In this document: piece by piece, positions 48,640 to 57,387 of the stretch
How positions within the stretch are numbered: the first letter of the stretch is position 1
How the letters are laid out: every line of letters begins with the position of its first letter
NCBI RefSeq assembly: GCF_008726925.1
Contig: NZ_VYWO01000004.1
Span: 62,001-126,000 of the forward strand
Direction of reading: 5' to 3'
DNA from: Aerococcus sanguinicola
Lineage (GTDB): Bacteria; Bacillota; Bacilli; Lactobacillales; Aerococcaceae
Length of the DNA: 64,000 bases
Notes under the pieces: generated by a model
Seen by the model: only the letters and a program-made list of their open reading frames with translations
What the model was told of the DNA's origin: nothing
The model's database searches: none
Position numbers and translations under genes: made by a program

Positions 48640-50025
48640 CTATAGCATTCTTGTCATCAAAACGACTGATTCAACATGGGTCGTCTGCGGGAAGAGGTCA
48701 ACCGGTTGGACGGATTGGATCTGGTAGCCAGCTGCTGTGTACTTGGCCAGGTCTCGGGCCAGGCTGGCTGGATTGCAGGAGACATAGACGATCCGGTCAG
48801 CGTCAAGTTCTAGGGAAGCTTCGATAAAAGCGTCGCTGAGCCCCTTGCGTGGGGGATCGACCACCAAGACGTCACAGGGAATGCCGGCCTTGACCCAGTT
48901 TGGCATCACCTCACCTGCATCCCCCGCTTGGAAGCTGGTATTCTCTAGACCGTTAGCAGCTGCATTCTCCCGGGCCATGTCAATAGCGTCTTCCACAATT
49001 TCCACCCCATAGACATGCTTGGCTTTTTGGGCCAGGCAGAGGGAGATAGACCCAATCCCGCAATAGGCGTCCATGACATACTCATGGCCCTGTAAGTCAG
49101 CTGCTTCTAGGGCAGCCTGGTAGAGTTTCTCGGCTTGGTTGGTATTGACCTGGAAGAAACTATGGCTTGAAATCGCAAAGTCCAGGCCCAGGATCTGGTC
49201 GTGGTAGCGGTCTTCACCATAGAGGATACGGTTCTCCTTGCCCATAATGACATTGGTCCGCTCTTCGTTGGAATTAAGGACCAGACTCACTAGACCGGGA
49301 ACTTCTTCACGAATGGCGGCTACAATTTCTTCCTCATGGGGGAGGGCTTGGCCATTAATTATGAGAATCACCATCACTTCTCCCGTATGCTCACCTTGGC
49401 GGACGCAGAGGAAACGCAGGAGACCGCGGTGGGCCTGCTCCTGGTAGGCTGTTAGCTGGTAGCGGTTGAGGATCTCAATCACTGTCTGCAGGGTCTCATC
49501 GATCCTCTTGAGTTGGATCTGATAGTCCTTAACCGGTATAATCTCATGGGACCGGCGCTTGTAGAAGCCAGTATAGAGCTGACCCGGCTCCCCCGCTACC
49601 GGTACCTGGGCCTTGTTGCGGTAGGCCCAAGGCTCTTCCATGCCAATCGTGTCTTTAACCTCTAGATTTTGGTCCAGGCCAAATTTGTGGAGGGAGTTAA
49701 TAACCTGCTGGCGCTTGAAGCTAAGTTGAGCAGGATAGGCCAGGTGTTGGAGGGGCATAGTCCCCGTCCGCAAGCCATCCTTATCGCGCAGGGGTACGCG
49801 GTCTGGTGAGCTCTGGTGACGCGCCTTAACAATGGCGAAGGCAAATTTTTTGAGGACCTTGACTACCCGGATCGCACAGGATTCACCCGGCAAGGCATCG
49901 TGAACGAAGACAGGGAAGCCATCCACTTTGGCCACCCCCAAGCCTTCATAGGTCAAGTCTTCAATCGTGACCTCATAATTCGCATTCTTTTTGACTGGTG
50001 CTTGTCGTTTTCCTTTTACCATCAT
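48640..50025 (-). CDS. rlmD: 23S rRNA (uracil-C5)-methyltransferase, RlmD/RlmCD type
   Basis: This 461-residue SAM-dependent enzyme makes m5U in 23S rRNA. An N-terminal TRAM domain (about 15-75) includes IEDLTYEGLGVAKVDGFPVF. The methyltransferase domain has DAYCGIGSISLCLA, VVDPPRKGLSDAF and the catalytic cysteine in YVSCNPASLARDL. The cysteine cluster that holds an iron-sulfur centre in many relatives is missing: the usual C-GGC-LQHL region reads GTMPLQHLAYPAQL. GAAAGGAAA precedes the first of two ATGs. It is divergent from the nitroreductase gene. Confidence 0.88.
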   Translation of the reverse strand: MMVKGKRQAPVKKNANYEVTIEDLTYEGLGVAKVDGFPVFVHDALPGESCAIRVVKVLKKFAFAIVKARHQSSPDRVPLRDKDGLRTGTMPLQHLAYPAQLSFKRQQVINSLHKFGLDQNLEVKDTIGMEEPWAYRNKAQVPVAGEPGQLYTGFYKRRSHEIIPVKDYQIQLKRIDETLQTVIEILNRYQLTAYQEQAHRGLLRFLCVRQGEHTGEVMVILIINGQALPHEEEIVAAIREEVPGLVSLVLNSNEERTNVIMGKENRILYGEDRYHDQILGLDFAISSHSFFQVNTNQAEKLYQAALEAADLQGHEYVMDAYCGIGSISLCLAQKAKHVYGVEIVEDAIDMARENAAANGLENTSFQAGDAGEVMPNWVKAGIPCDVLVVDPPRKGLSDAFIEASLELDADRIVYVSCNPASLARDLAKYTAAGYQIQSVQPVDLFPQTTHVESVVLMTRML

Positions 50026-50201
50026 CGTTTCCTTTCTTCATGGTTGTGGGATCATCTTTTTTATCATAGCATAATTTCGCCCATAACTCACAAGCTTGGC
50101 CGCTTTTTAGGGCAAAAGTTAAAAGCCTTAATTTTGCTTCTTCCGCTGCCCCTTGATACAATAAGTATAAACTCGACCAGAGACAAGAAAGGATGTTTAA
50201 C

Positions 50202-50759
50202 ATGACCTACCAAGACTTACTTCACAAGCGTCGGTCCCACCGCCAACTCAGTGCTGACCTTGACGTGTCTAATGACGCGATCAGCCAAGCCCTAAAGACT
50301 GCCCTTGACGCGAGTCCCATGGCCTTCGGTGAACAGACCCCACGTGTGGCGGTCCTCCTCGATGACGAAAGCCGGTCCTACTGGCAAGCGGTCACTGCGC
50401 TGAACCCAGACTATGCGGACCGCTATGAGCCATTAAGCCAGGCTAAGGGGACGGTCCTCTTCTTCGAAGACCGCAACCATGTCTACAGCCTGACCGATAA
50501 GTATGCCATTGACGAATCACTAGCTGACCGCTATTCCGGTGAAAACCACGCCATCGCGGCTGTCTTAAGCTGGCTCGCTCTAACCGACCTCGGACTGGAC
50601 GCTAGCCTCCACCATCCCCGCCAACAAGATACCAGCAAGTGGGCCATTCCTGACCACTGGACCTTCAAAGGCGCCCTAGTCTTCGGCAAGGGCCAAGATG
50701 AGGTCTCAGAAGCTAAAGAAAGCCTCTATGATAAGAAGGGCTTCACCGTTTACCAATAA
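50202..50759 (+). CDS. Nitroreductase-family flavoprotein
   Basis: This protein of about 185 residues resembles the FMN-dependent nitroreductase family, Frm2/Hbn1 subgroup. RRSHRQLSADLDVSNDAI corresponds to the N-terminal R-R-S FMN phosphate site, SPMAFGEQTPRVAVLLDD to the A-S-P-S-x-x-x-Q-P region, and KWAIPDHWTFKGALVFGK to the end. It likely reduces quinones or nitro compounds with NAD(P)H. I prefer the ATG at 50202 with AGAAAGG 9 bases upstream over one 9 bases earlier that touches that site. A terminator follows. Confidence 0.82.
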   Translation: MTYQDLLHKRRSHRQLSADLDVSNDAISQALKTALDASPMAFGEQTPRVAVLLDDESRSYWQAVTALNPDYADRYEPLSQAKGTVLFFEDRNHVYSLTDKYAIDESLADRYSGENHAIAAVLSWLALTDLGLDASLHHPRQQDTSKWAIPDHWTFKGALVFGKGQDEVSEAKESLYDKKGFTVYQ

Positions 50760-50782
50760 GAGCTTTCCTTCATTCACTGAAT

Positions 50783-50817
50783 AAAAAAAGTGCCTGCACA
50801 GTCGCGGCACTTTTTCC
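50783..50817 (+). terminator. Terminator after the nitroreductase gene
   Basis: AAAAAGTGCC and GGCACTTTTT form the stem around TGCACAGTCGC, with A/T tracts on both sides. Confidence 0.8.
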
Positions 50818-51009
50818 ATCTCTTCTCGATTTATAAGAAGGAGAGGTATGAAGAATATGGTTAGGTCAACTAACCTTTTGGGTATACTGATACTATAGAC
50901 CTTAAATGTTAATTTTTTGTGAATTATAAGCAATTCTTTCAGTCTTTTTATGAATTTTTTGTTATTTCAAATCTTCCAACAAGCCACACCATAGAAAGGA
51001 GCCATCCAA

Positions 51010-51750
51010 GTGAAGATCAGCATTCGTCGTCGACTCCTCGGACAGATTCCTATCCTAGAGCTCGTCCAAGAAGACCAAAAGAACGACTGCTTACCGACAG
51101 TCATCTATTATCATGGCTGGCAGTCGCGTAAAGAGCTTAACTTGACAGCCGGCCGGCGTTTAGCTAAAGCTGGCTACCGGGCCCTCTTGCCCGATGCTGA
51201 AAACCACGGGGAGCGCTACCGCCCCTATTCCAAGATCCCTTCCATGACCTTCTGGCAGAGTATCCAGACCAATCTCTTTGAGTTTGGCTATATTGTGGAC
51301 CACTTCCAGCAACTCGGCCTGGCTGACCAACGCCTGGCCGTGGCCGGTGTATCCATGGGAGGGATTAGCACCTGTGCCCTCCTCTGCCAACACCCTGAGA
51401 TCCAAGCGGCGGCCTGCCTAATGGGGACACCCATGCCGGTCCACTATGCCCAACGGATTGGCCGACATGCCCGGGCGGCTGGACGTTACTTCCCTGCTGA
51501 TGCGAAGACACTGCTCGGTTGGCTAGAGGCTTACGACCTCTCCCAGCAAGCCCAGGCTCTCGGCGGCCGGCCCCTCTTTATCTGGCACGGCCGGCAAGAT
51601 GACCGCATTCCCTTCCAAGAAGCCGAAAGCTTCGTTCAAGCCAATCCCCAACTTTCCCTCCACTTCCAAGCTGCTGACGAAGGCCACCTGGTCCGGGTAG
51701 AAACCATCAAGACCATGGTCGACTTCTTCACCGAGTATTTTCCCATTTAA
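51010..51750 (+). CDS. Alpha/beta hydrolase (esterase-like)
   Basis: This 246-residue alpha/beta hydrolase has the nucleophile elbow AGVSMGGIST (Ser near residue 118). An oxyanion region lies in YYHGWQSRKEL, and ALLPDAENHGERY is characteristic of YitV/BD-FAE-like hydrolases. The acid and histidine are probably in WHGRQDDRIPF and ADEGHLV. The start codon is GTG with AAAGGAG upstream. Substrate unknown. It ends at a terminator shared with converging luxS. Confidence 0.82.
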   Translation: MKISIRRRLLGQIPILELVQEDQKNDCLPTVIYYHGWQSRKELNLTAGRRLAKAGYRALLPDAENHGERYRPYSKIPSMTFWQSIQTNLFEFGYIVDHFQQLGLADQRLAVAGVSMGGISTCALLCQHPEIQAAACLMGTPMPVHYAQRIGRHARAAGRYFPADAKTLLGWLEAYDLSQQAQALGGRPLFIWHGRQDDRIPFQEAESFVQANPQLSLHFQAADEGHLVRVETIKTMVDFFTEYFPI

Positions 51751-51760
51751 TCACACCAGT

Positions 51761-51797
51761 GTCTGGAAGCCCCCAAAAGGCCTTCAGACTTTTTGTT
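51761..51797 (+). terminator. Terminator after the hydrolase gene
   Basis: GTCTGGAAG and CTTCAGAC form an imperfect stem around CCCCCAAAAGGC, followed by TTTTTGTTT. Confidence 0.75.
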
Positions 51798-51802
51798 TGC
51801 TA

Positions 51803-51835
51803 CAAAAAGAAGCAGAGTCTTAGGCCCTGCTTCTT
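51803..51835 (-). terminator. Terminator after luxS
   Basis: On the minus strand AAGAAGCAG and CTGCTTCTT form a stem, followed by TTTTG. Confidence 0.75.
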
Positions 51836-51901
51836 CCCTACTTGTATTAATTGTTAGATGAGGAGCTCCTCGTCAGACAGAGTCATCCAGCAAGTGGACA
51901 C

Positions 51902-52384
51902 TTATTCCGCTACTTCAACCACTTGGCGGTCAAAGGGATCCTTGGAGAAACCTTGGGCTAAGACATGCTTGGCCCATTCTTGAGCCCCAAACAAGGAATG
52001 GTCCTTGTAATTGCCGCAGCCCTTACGTTCAACCCCTTGGACATCGTCCCAAGTGGAGTCCACAATATCTCTAAGCACCTTGGTATAGGCAATCGCAATC
52101 TCTTCGGGGGTCTTCTCTCCCCAAACGAGCAGGTAGAAGCCTGTCCGACAGCCCATGGGTGAAAGGTCAATCACTCCATCTACATAGTCGCGGATGAGAC
52201 CGGCTGACATGTGTTCAATAGTATGTAAGGCTGCTGTTGGCACCGCTTCTTGGTTGGGTTGGGTCAAGCGGATATCAAATTTCGTGATGACATCCCCCTT
52301 GGCGCCTTCTTCACGGCCCGCTAGACGGACATAAGGTGCTTTGACTGCATCATGGTCGAGTTCAAAACTTTCAACTTTTGCCAT
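51902..52384 (-). CDS. luxS: S-ribosylhomocysteine lyase
   Basis: This 160-residue enzyme cleaves S-ribosylhomocysteine to homocysteine and DPD, the AI-2 precursor, within the activated methyl cycle. Metal ligands His54 and His58 (HTIEH, with Glu57) and Cys123 (GCGNY) are present, as is the reactive Cys79 in MGCRTGF. I start at the ATG at 52384 with AAGGAGG upstream; an upstream in-frame start adds 22 residues absent from the family. No pfs gene is adjacent. It appears monocistronic. Confidence 0.95.
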   Translation of the reverse strand: MAKVESFELDHDAVKAPYVRLAGREEGAKGDVITKFDIRLTQPNQEAVPTAALHTIEHMSAGLIRDYVDGVIDLSPMGCRTGFYLLVWGEKTPEEIAIAYTKVLRDIVDSTWDDVQGVERKGCGNYKDHSLFGAQEWAKHVLAQGFSKDPFDRQVVEVAE

Positions 52385-52581
52385 TTTATTTCCTCCTTCG
52401 AAATACATCGTCGTCACTAGCATTATCCCATATTTGAAGGGCAGAAACAATATTTAGGACTTAGACAAAAAATACCAGCAGTGATCACCTTCTCCCCTTA
52501 ACGGCTGAAGGGCTTTCACTACCTTTCAAGCCAGCTTCTTGGTATGATAGGCTTATACTGATAGCAGAGGAGTGACCCCAA

Positions 52582-53424
52582 ATGGAAACTTATCAATTAG
52601 TCAATGGTCAAACAATTCCTAAAATCGGCTTTGGCACCTGGCAGCTGGAAGATGGTGAACCCGTCATCCAAGCCGTCAAGAATGCTCTCAATGCCGGCTA
52701 CCGCCACATTGATACCGCCCAGACTTACGGTAATGAAGCGGGAGTAGGCCAGGCCATCCAAGCCAGTGATGTCCCCCGTGAGGAAATCTTTTTGACCACT
52801 AAAATCTGGAACGATAAGGGCACTTATGAAGATACCCTGGCTTCTTTCGAGGAATCCCTCAATAAGTTACAAACAAACTATGTGGACCTCTTACTGATCC
52901 ACTGGCCCAATCCCAAGCCCTTCCGCCAAGAGCCGGGCTTCGAGGTTCGGAACCGGGAAGTTTGGCGGGCCTTAGAGACCCTCTATAAGGAAGGCAAGGC
53001 CAAGGCTATTGGTGTTTCGAACTTCCTTGAGAAACACCTCGAGCCCTTATTCCAGACGGCGGAAATCAAGCCCATGGTTAATCAAATTAAATTGGCCCCG
53101 GGACTGAGTCAGGACGAACTGGTGGCCTATTGCCGGGACCACGATATTCTAGTGGAAGCTTATAGTCCCTTAGGCAGTGGTCAGATCTTCGACAACCAAG
53201 AACTCCAAGCCATTGCCGACAAGCATGACCGCTCGCTTGCCCAGATTGCTTTGGCCTGGTCCTTGGCCCACGATTTCTTGCCCCTGCCTCGGTCTAAGAC
53301 GCCTAAGCATATCCTCTCCAACTATGAGGTCTTCGATATCGACTTGACCCCAGAGGAAGTCCGCCAGATCGACCAAATCAAAGACTTGACCGAAGCTCCC
53401 GATCCAGATACCAAGGACTTCTAG
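52582..53424 (+). CDS. Aldo/keto reductase
   Basis: This 280-residue NADPH-dependent TIM-barrel enzyme has GFGTWQLEDGE, GYRHIDTAQTYGNEAGVG (the catalytic Asp and Tyr), TTKIWND (Lys) and LLIHWPNP (His). The C-terminal LPLPRSKTPKHILSNYEVFD binds the cofactor phosphate. It resembles 2,5-diketogluconate/methylglyoxal reductases of AKR5. GAGGAGTGA precedes the ATG. The physiological substrate cannot be told. Confidence 0.92.
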   Translation: METYQLVNGQTIPKIGFGTWQLEDGEPVIQAVKNALNAGYRHIDTAQTYGNEAGVGQAIQASDVPREEIFLTTKIWNDKGTYEDTLASFEESLNKLQTNYVDLLLIHWPNPKPFRQEPGFEVRNREVWRALETLYKEGKAKAIGVSNFLEKHLEPLFQTAEIKPMVNQIKLAPGLSQDELVAYCRDHDILVEAYSPLGSGQIFDNQELQAIADKHDRSLAQIALAWSLAHDFLPLPRSKTPKHILSNYEVFDIDLTPEEVRQIDQIKDLTEAPDPDTKDF

Positions 53425-53567
53425 GCAGCTTCATCAAAATAATTATCAAAAGCAGCGTATCCCCTGCCAAGTTGCTTGCCGGATGCGCTGCCTTCTTGTC
53501 CTCTAGGCTAATCGAAGCAGGCTGGAAAGCGAGCCCAGCCCGCATGATGTCTTCGATTATTTCATGC

Positions 53568-53573
53568 TATAAT
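53568..53573 (+). promoter_or_regulatory. Extended -10 promoter of the AEC gene
   Basis: TGCTATAAT forms an extended -10. It overlaps the ATG at 53572, which therefore cannot be the start codon; transcription would begin near 53580. Confidence 0.6.
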
Positions 53574-53604
53574 GGGGGCAAGTATACATTATGGAGGGAT
53601 TTTA

Positions 53605-54534
53605 TTGTCAGCTATTATACCCATGCTTATCCTACTGGCCACCCTATTTCTGGGTTATTGGGGCCAGAAGCGGCAACTTTTTACCCCAAATGCCCAGTAT
53701 GATTTCTCAACCATGATTACCTATGTCTCCTCGCCTGCCCTGATCTTATCCACCATCAATAGTGCTGGCGAACTGGGAACTAAGGAAGAGGCTCTGACCT
53801 TCTTGGCCATTGCCTTTATTATTTACCTGTTTTACATGGCCTTTTCTTTTATTGTGCCTAAGTTTATTCCCGTTGATAAAGAATCTGAAGGGACCCTGCA
53901 GTTCTTGATGACCTTCCAGAACAACGGCTTCATGGGCCTGCCTGTCATCCAAGCCCTCTACGGCGCAGGGGCCATGTTCTATGCCTCGCTCATGAATGTG
54001 CCCTCCAATATCCTGGTTTATTCCTTCGGGGTCTGGGTTATGAGTCGCTACAGTCAGAAGGGCGAAGGCCAACTGAGCTTGCGCAAGATCTTCTTCTCGC
54101 CTGGCTTTGCAGCTTCCTTGATTGCCCTTGCCTTCTTTATCCTCGATTGGAAGATCCCCCAGGCAGCCGAATCCTTCCTCAGCATGGTTGGTAATATGAC
54201 CACTCCCTTGGCTATGATTGTTATCGGGATGTCCATGACGGAGATCAAGTTCAGAGACTGCTTCAACGATTGGCGGATTTATCTCTTAATGCTGATTAAG
54301 ATGGTCCTCCTGCCTATTATCATTTATTATCTCTTTGGATCCTTCCTCAGCCATCCAATTATCATTAGTGTCTTAGTAGTGACAGCCGCCATGCCGGGCC
54401 CCTCATCCGCCACCGCTTATGCGACGATCTTCGACGGGGATGTCACTTTGGCGACCCGCTATGTCTTTGTTTCTACGCTCTTTTCTGTGTTGATTATTCC
54501 ACTGATTATTTCCCTACTTAACTTAGCTGGATAA
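53605..54534 (+). CDS. AEC-family (auxin efflux carrier-like) transporter
   Basis: This 309-residue carrier has ten predicted helices, with FQNNGFMGLPVIQALYG and PLAMIVIGMSMTEIKF, both typical of AEC proteins, and an amphipathic GPSSATAYATIF near the end. Members export malate and other organic or amino acids. I choose the TTG at 53605, preceded by GGAGGG at 6 bases; the upstream in-frame ATG lies in the promoter. The split ThrE exporter genes follow after 24 bases, so the three probably form an operon. Confidence 0.85.
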   Translation: MSAIIPMLILLATLFLGYWGQKRQLFTPNAQYDFSTMITYVSSPALILSTINSAGELGTKEEALTFLAIAFIIYLFYMAFSFIVPKFIPVDKESEGTLQFLMTFQNNGFMGLPVIQALYGAGAMFYASLMNVPSNILVYSFGVWVMSRYSQKGEGQLSLRKIFFSPGFAASLIALAFFILDWKIPQAAESFLSMVGNMTTPLAMIVIGMSMTEIKFRDCFNDWRIYLLMLIKMVLLPIIIYYLFGSFLSHPIIISVLVVTAAMPGPSSATAYATIFDGDVTLATRYVFVSTLFSVLIIPLIISLLNLAG

Positions 54535-54558
54535 GCCAGTAATTAAAGGAGGAATTCG

Positions 54559-55323
54559 ATGTCAATGACTGAAGAAGAAAAGAACCACCTCTTGCTTTCC
54601 ACCTGCCTCTTGGCGGGACGCATCATGATGGAGTCCGGGTCCGAATCTTACCGGGTGGAAGACACCATGCAGCGGATCGCCCAGAACACCCACCGCTTCG
54701 ATACGGAGGCCTATGTCACCAATACCGCCATCTTCATGAGCCTCAACCAGCGGTCCAAGACCCAAATGACCCAGGTCCGCAAATTATCCACTAATCTCGC
54801 CAAGATTGACGAAACCAACGAACTCTCCCGGGCCTATGAAGCCGGCAAGCTAGACCTGGCTGGGCTCAAAAGCGAGCTCCAACGGGTGGATAAGGAACCC
54901 AAGAACTTTAGCTTCCCTATCCAGGTCATTGCCGCCGGTTTTGCGAGTGCGGCCTTCATGTTGCTCTTAGATAACAATAATTACCGGGACATTCTGCTGG
55001 CCTTCCTTATCGCGACTATTGGCTTCTCGGTTTCTGAATTATGCAAGGAAAAGTTCGAAGTGATCTTCCTCAGTGACTTCTTCGCTTCAACCGTTATCGG
55101 CGTCCTGGCCCTTTCCTTTAACCGTTTGGGCTGGGTCAGCCACCTGGACTCCATGATCACGGGCTGTATCATGCCCCTCCTACCTGGTCTGGCCATCACG
55201 GGCGCCCTGCGCGACCTCTTCGCCCGGCAACTGGTTTCCGGTATGGTGGAGGCCGTGAACGCCATCCTGATTGCCATTGTCCTCGGTATCGGTATTGCCC
55301 TCACCCTGCAGTGGTTGGGCTAG
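54559..55323 (+). CDS. Threonine/serine exporter, N-terminal half (ThrE/YjjP)
   Basis: This 254-residue protein has an N-terminal cytosolic domain of about 110 residues containing LAGRIMMESGSESYRVEDTM, the ThrE (DUF1212) signature. Five helices follow, with MITGCIMPLLPGLAITGALRDL. Such proteins work with a small YjjB-like partner to export threonine or serine. AAAGGAGG precedes the ATG. The partner gene lies 12 bases downstream. Confidence 0.9.
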   Translation: MSMTEEEKNHLLLSTCLLAGRIMMESGSESYRVEDTMQRIAQNTHRFDTEAYVTNTAIFMSLNQRSKTQMTQVRKLSTNLAKIDETNELSRAYEAGKLDLAGLKSELQRVDKEPKNFSFPIQVIAAGFASAAFMLLLDNNNYRDILLAFLIATIGFSVSELCKEKFEVIFLSDFFASTVIGVLALSFNRLGWVSHLDSMITGCIMPLLPGLAITGALRDLFARQLVSGMVEAVNAILIAIVLGIGIALTLQWLG

Positions 55324-55335
55324 GAAGGAGGAAGT

Positions 55336-55896
55336 ATGCTGATCAGTATCCTTGAGCAAGCTTTGTTAAGTTTCTTCGGCACCATCGCCTTCTCGACCAT
55401 CCTGAACGTCCCCAAGCGCGCCCTCGTCTACTGTGGGCTAACAGGGACTAGCGGCTGGATGACCTATAAGTTCTTTATGTTCCTCTTCAATGAAATCATT
55501 GTGGCCAACTTCATGGCGGCTATCGTCATTGGGCTCATCTACATGCAGCTCTCCCGCCGGCTAAGGATTCCCGTGATTATCCTAAATACCCCGGCTATCC
55601 TGCCTCTGGTTCCAGGGAATGCTGCCTACCTCTTCGTCCGCTATGCCGTTGAGGGCGATTATGTAGCCAGCGTCCAGCACCTCATGACCGTCTTTAAGGT
55701 ATCCGGTGCCATTGTCTTTGGCTTCATGTTCATCAGCTTGGCCGAGCAACAGATCCGCCGCCAGCGCCAAGAACGTGCCCGCCGCCTGCTCAAGAAGAAA
55801 GCCGCCAAAGCTGCCAAAGGTGAACAAGAGAAGAAACGCCTGCCCCTACCCAAGGCCCCTAAATTCAAAAGCAAAGCGAAGCCGCCGAAAAACTAA
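55336..55896 (+). CDS. Threonine/serine exporter, C-terminal half (ThrE_2/YjjB)
   Basis: This 186-residue protein has five helices. The conserved TILNVPKRALVYCGLTGTSGWM is near the start and PAILPLVPGNAAY in the middle, as in the ThrE_2 (DUF3815) family. A strongly basic tail (about residues 137-186, rich in K and R) extends into the cytoplasm and is longer than usual. AAGGAGG precedes the ATG. It forms the export unit with the preceding gene. A terminator follows. Confidence 0.9.
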   Translation: MLISILEQALLSFFGTIAFSTILNVPKRALVYCGLTGTSGWMTYKFFMFLFNEIIVANFMAAIVIGLIYMQLSRRLRIPVIILNTPAILPLVPGNAAYLFVRYAVEGDYVASVQHLMTVFKVSGAIVFGFMFISLAEQQIRRQRQERARRLLKKKAAKAAKGEQEKKRLPLPKAPKFKSKAKPPKN

Positions 55897-55898
55897 AA

Positions 55899-55943
55899 AA
55901 TACGCTCACATCGACCGAATTTAGATCGAAGTGAGCGTATTTT
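55899..55943. terminator. Bidirectional terminator thrE_2 / thiT
   Basis: AAAAAATACGCTCAC and GTGAGCGTATTTTTT form a 15-base stem; inner ATCGA/TCGAT bases extend it. Confidence 0.9.
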
Positions 55944-56024
55944 TTAATGGCTAGGGCCCCAGAGAGTGAGGGCCCTCACCGCTTCCCAGTTGAGGGCTGG
56001 GGGAAGCGGATAGCCAGCCGGATA

Positions 56025-56585
56025 TTAGGCCTTGACCCTTAACAAGTGGGGAGCCGCCCGGCAGATCAACATCACGAGAAGGCCGTCCACGATAAAGGTG
56101 GCCAGGGCACTCGACCCATTCACGAGGAAGGAATACCAGTAGATATTCATCCCATCTGGGGCATAGCTTGACCAATAAACCACCCCAGCAATGAAGTGGA
56201 TAAAGTACTTCACAAAGACAGCTAGGCCCACACTCCAAGTGATGGTCGCATAGGGACTTGCTTTTTGGGCGAGCTTGCTCTGAATGGTCCGTGCGCCGAA
56301 GCCAGCCAAGCCCGTCACCGCAAAGGCGAAGACATATTCGACAAAGACTTGGAGGAAGGAGAGGACCACAATATCTCCTGAAACCAGTTTGAGGATCCCC
56401 CAGAGGAAGCCGGCCAGGATACCGAACTTAGGCCCCCTGCGGAAGGCAAAGACCATAATCGGAATCATACCGAGCTCAATCTCAAAAATATTCCCTAGGT
56501 CTAAGGGGATCAAGGCGATGATAAAGGCCAAGACAGCCATTAAAGCCGCCTCGATCATCCCTAATAATTGCTGACGTTGTGCCAT
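56025..56585 (-). CDS. thiT: Thiamine ECF transporter S-component
   Basis: This 186-residue S-component has six helices and imports thiamine together with a shared ECF energising module. LGMIPIMVFAFRRGPKFGIL, GFLWGILKLVSGD, and the binding-site segments FIAGVVYWSSYAPDGMN and YSFLVNGSSALATFIVDG fit ThiT. A TPP riboswitch and terminator precede the gene, so it should be repressed when thiamine pyrophosphate is plentiful. GAAAGGAAAATG precedes the ATG. Confidence 0.92.
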   Translation of the reverse strand: MAQRQQLLGMIEAALMAVLAFIIALIPLDLGNIFEIELGMIPIMVFAFRRGPKFGILAGFLWGILKLVSGDIVVLSFLQVFVEYVFAFAVTGLAGFGARTIQSKLAQKASPYATITWSVGLAVFVKYFIHFIAGVVYWSSYAPDGMNIYWYSFLVNGSSALATFIVDGLLVMLICRAAPHLLRVKA

Positions 56586-56620
56586 TTCACATTTTCCTTT
56601 CTTTAACTAAGAAAGAAACA

Positions 56621-56647
56621 AAACCCGTTTGCATCACACAAACGGGC
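56621..56647 (-). terminator. Riboswitch expression-platform terminator
   Basis: On the minus strand CCCGTTTG and CAAACGGG pair around TGTGATG, followed by TTTTG. It lies between the TPP aptamer and the thiT start. Confidence 0.8.
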
Positions 56648-56702
56648 TTAAAACTTGTATTCAAGTAAGTTAAACAACTGGCCAGCTCAAAAGCTGCCAT
56701 GT

Positions 56703-56782
56703 ACACTTCCTTACGCTAGTCTTAACTAGTTCAAGTTTTAAGGGTCTACTGACGTATCTCAACCTTTTGGTTCCCCTAGTGT
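56703..56782 (-). promoter_or_regulatory. TPP riboswitch aptamer
   Basis: On the minus strand the aptamer is closed by ACACT/AGTGT. It contains UUGAGAU (a variant of the CUGAGA core), ACCCUU, ACUUGAAC and GACUAGCGUAAGGAAGU, the hallmarks of the THI element. With the downstream terminator it should shut off thiT when TPP binds. Confidence 0.92.
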
Positions 56783-56793
56783 TCTATAGTATT

Positions 56794-56822
56794 ATCTTAA
56801 CTGCTTTATATCAAAAATGCAA
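56794..56822 (-). promoter_or_regulatory. Probable promoter of the thiT leader
   Basis: On the minus strand TTGCAT (56822-56817) and TAAGAT (56799-56794) are 17 bases apart, starting just before the aptamer. An alternative register is TTGATA/TACTAT, also 17 bases, a few bases downstream. Confidence 0.5.
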
Positions 56823-56824
56823 GG

Positions 56825-57292
56825 CTAGTATTCCATGACGGTAACATCGCTGACCTCGAGCTCTAAATCGTTCAGGTTATAAGAAGGCTTGGTCGCCATC
56901 CCTTCCATTGGCACTTCATCAACAATCATAATAGCAATGTCGTTGGCCCAATTGCCTAAGAAATCACTATCAATCTCCCATTCGATAGGGGCAAAGTTCA
57001 CATTGAAGTCAGAAACCTTGAGTTGTAAGTTAGCCTTCAATTCCGTGATGGTCTTCCCTGTGAGGTTGACTAAGGCAAAAGCCGTTTGGGCCGTCTTAGT
57101 CCGCCGATTAGGATAGGCTTCCAAAGCAAAAATGTTCAAGGAACCTTCCTCAAAGTAAGGCTCATACTGGTCAACAAAGTTCTGAAGCGTCGTCATCACT
57201 TCATTCACATCATTCTTAGCAAAGGGTACATCTAATTCTTGAAGTTGGGTATTCTGAGCATGGGTCAGGGCTGCACGTACTTTCTCGGCCAT
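56825..57292 (-). CDS. Hypothetical protein, 155 aa
   Basis: I do not recognise this soluble, acidic protein of 155 residues. After an N-terminal helical stretch come strands with NIFALEAYPNRRTKTAQTA and FALVNLTGKTITELKANLQL, then a WEIDSDFLGNWANDIAIMIVDE segment. The pattern recalls immunoglobulin-like or SLAP-like accessory domains, but without support. No signal peptide is seen. I prefer the ATG at 57292 with GAAGGATGA upstream to the GTG 15 bases earlier. Confidence 0.65.
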   Translation of the reverse strand: MAEKVRAALTHAQNTQLQELDVPFAKNDVNEVMTTLQNFVDQYEPYFEEGSLNIFALEAYPNRRTKTAQTAFALVNLTGKTITELKANLQLKVSDFNVNFAPIEWEIDSDFLGNWANDIAIMIVDEVPMEGMATKPSYNLNDLELEVSDVTVMEY

Positions 57293-57387
57293 ATTATCAT
57301 CCTTCACTTACTTATTTTAATCTTATTGTATCAAAACTTGGACCGCTTTAAAATAAAAGCTCTTCACTTCCGAGAAGAAATCCTCTC

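Noticed and set aside
52385..52450. N-terminal extension of luxS
   Set aside because: It adds 22 residues not seen in LuxS; AAGGAGG sits right before the ATG at 52384.
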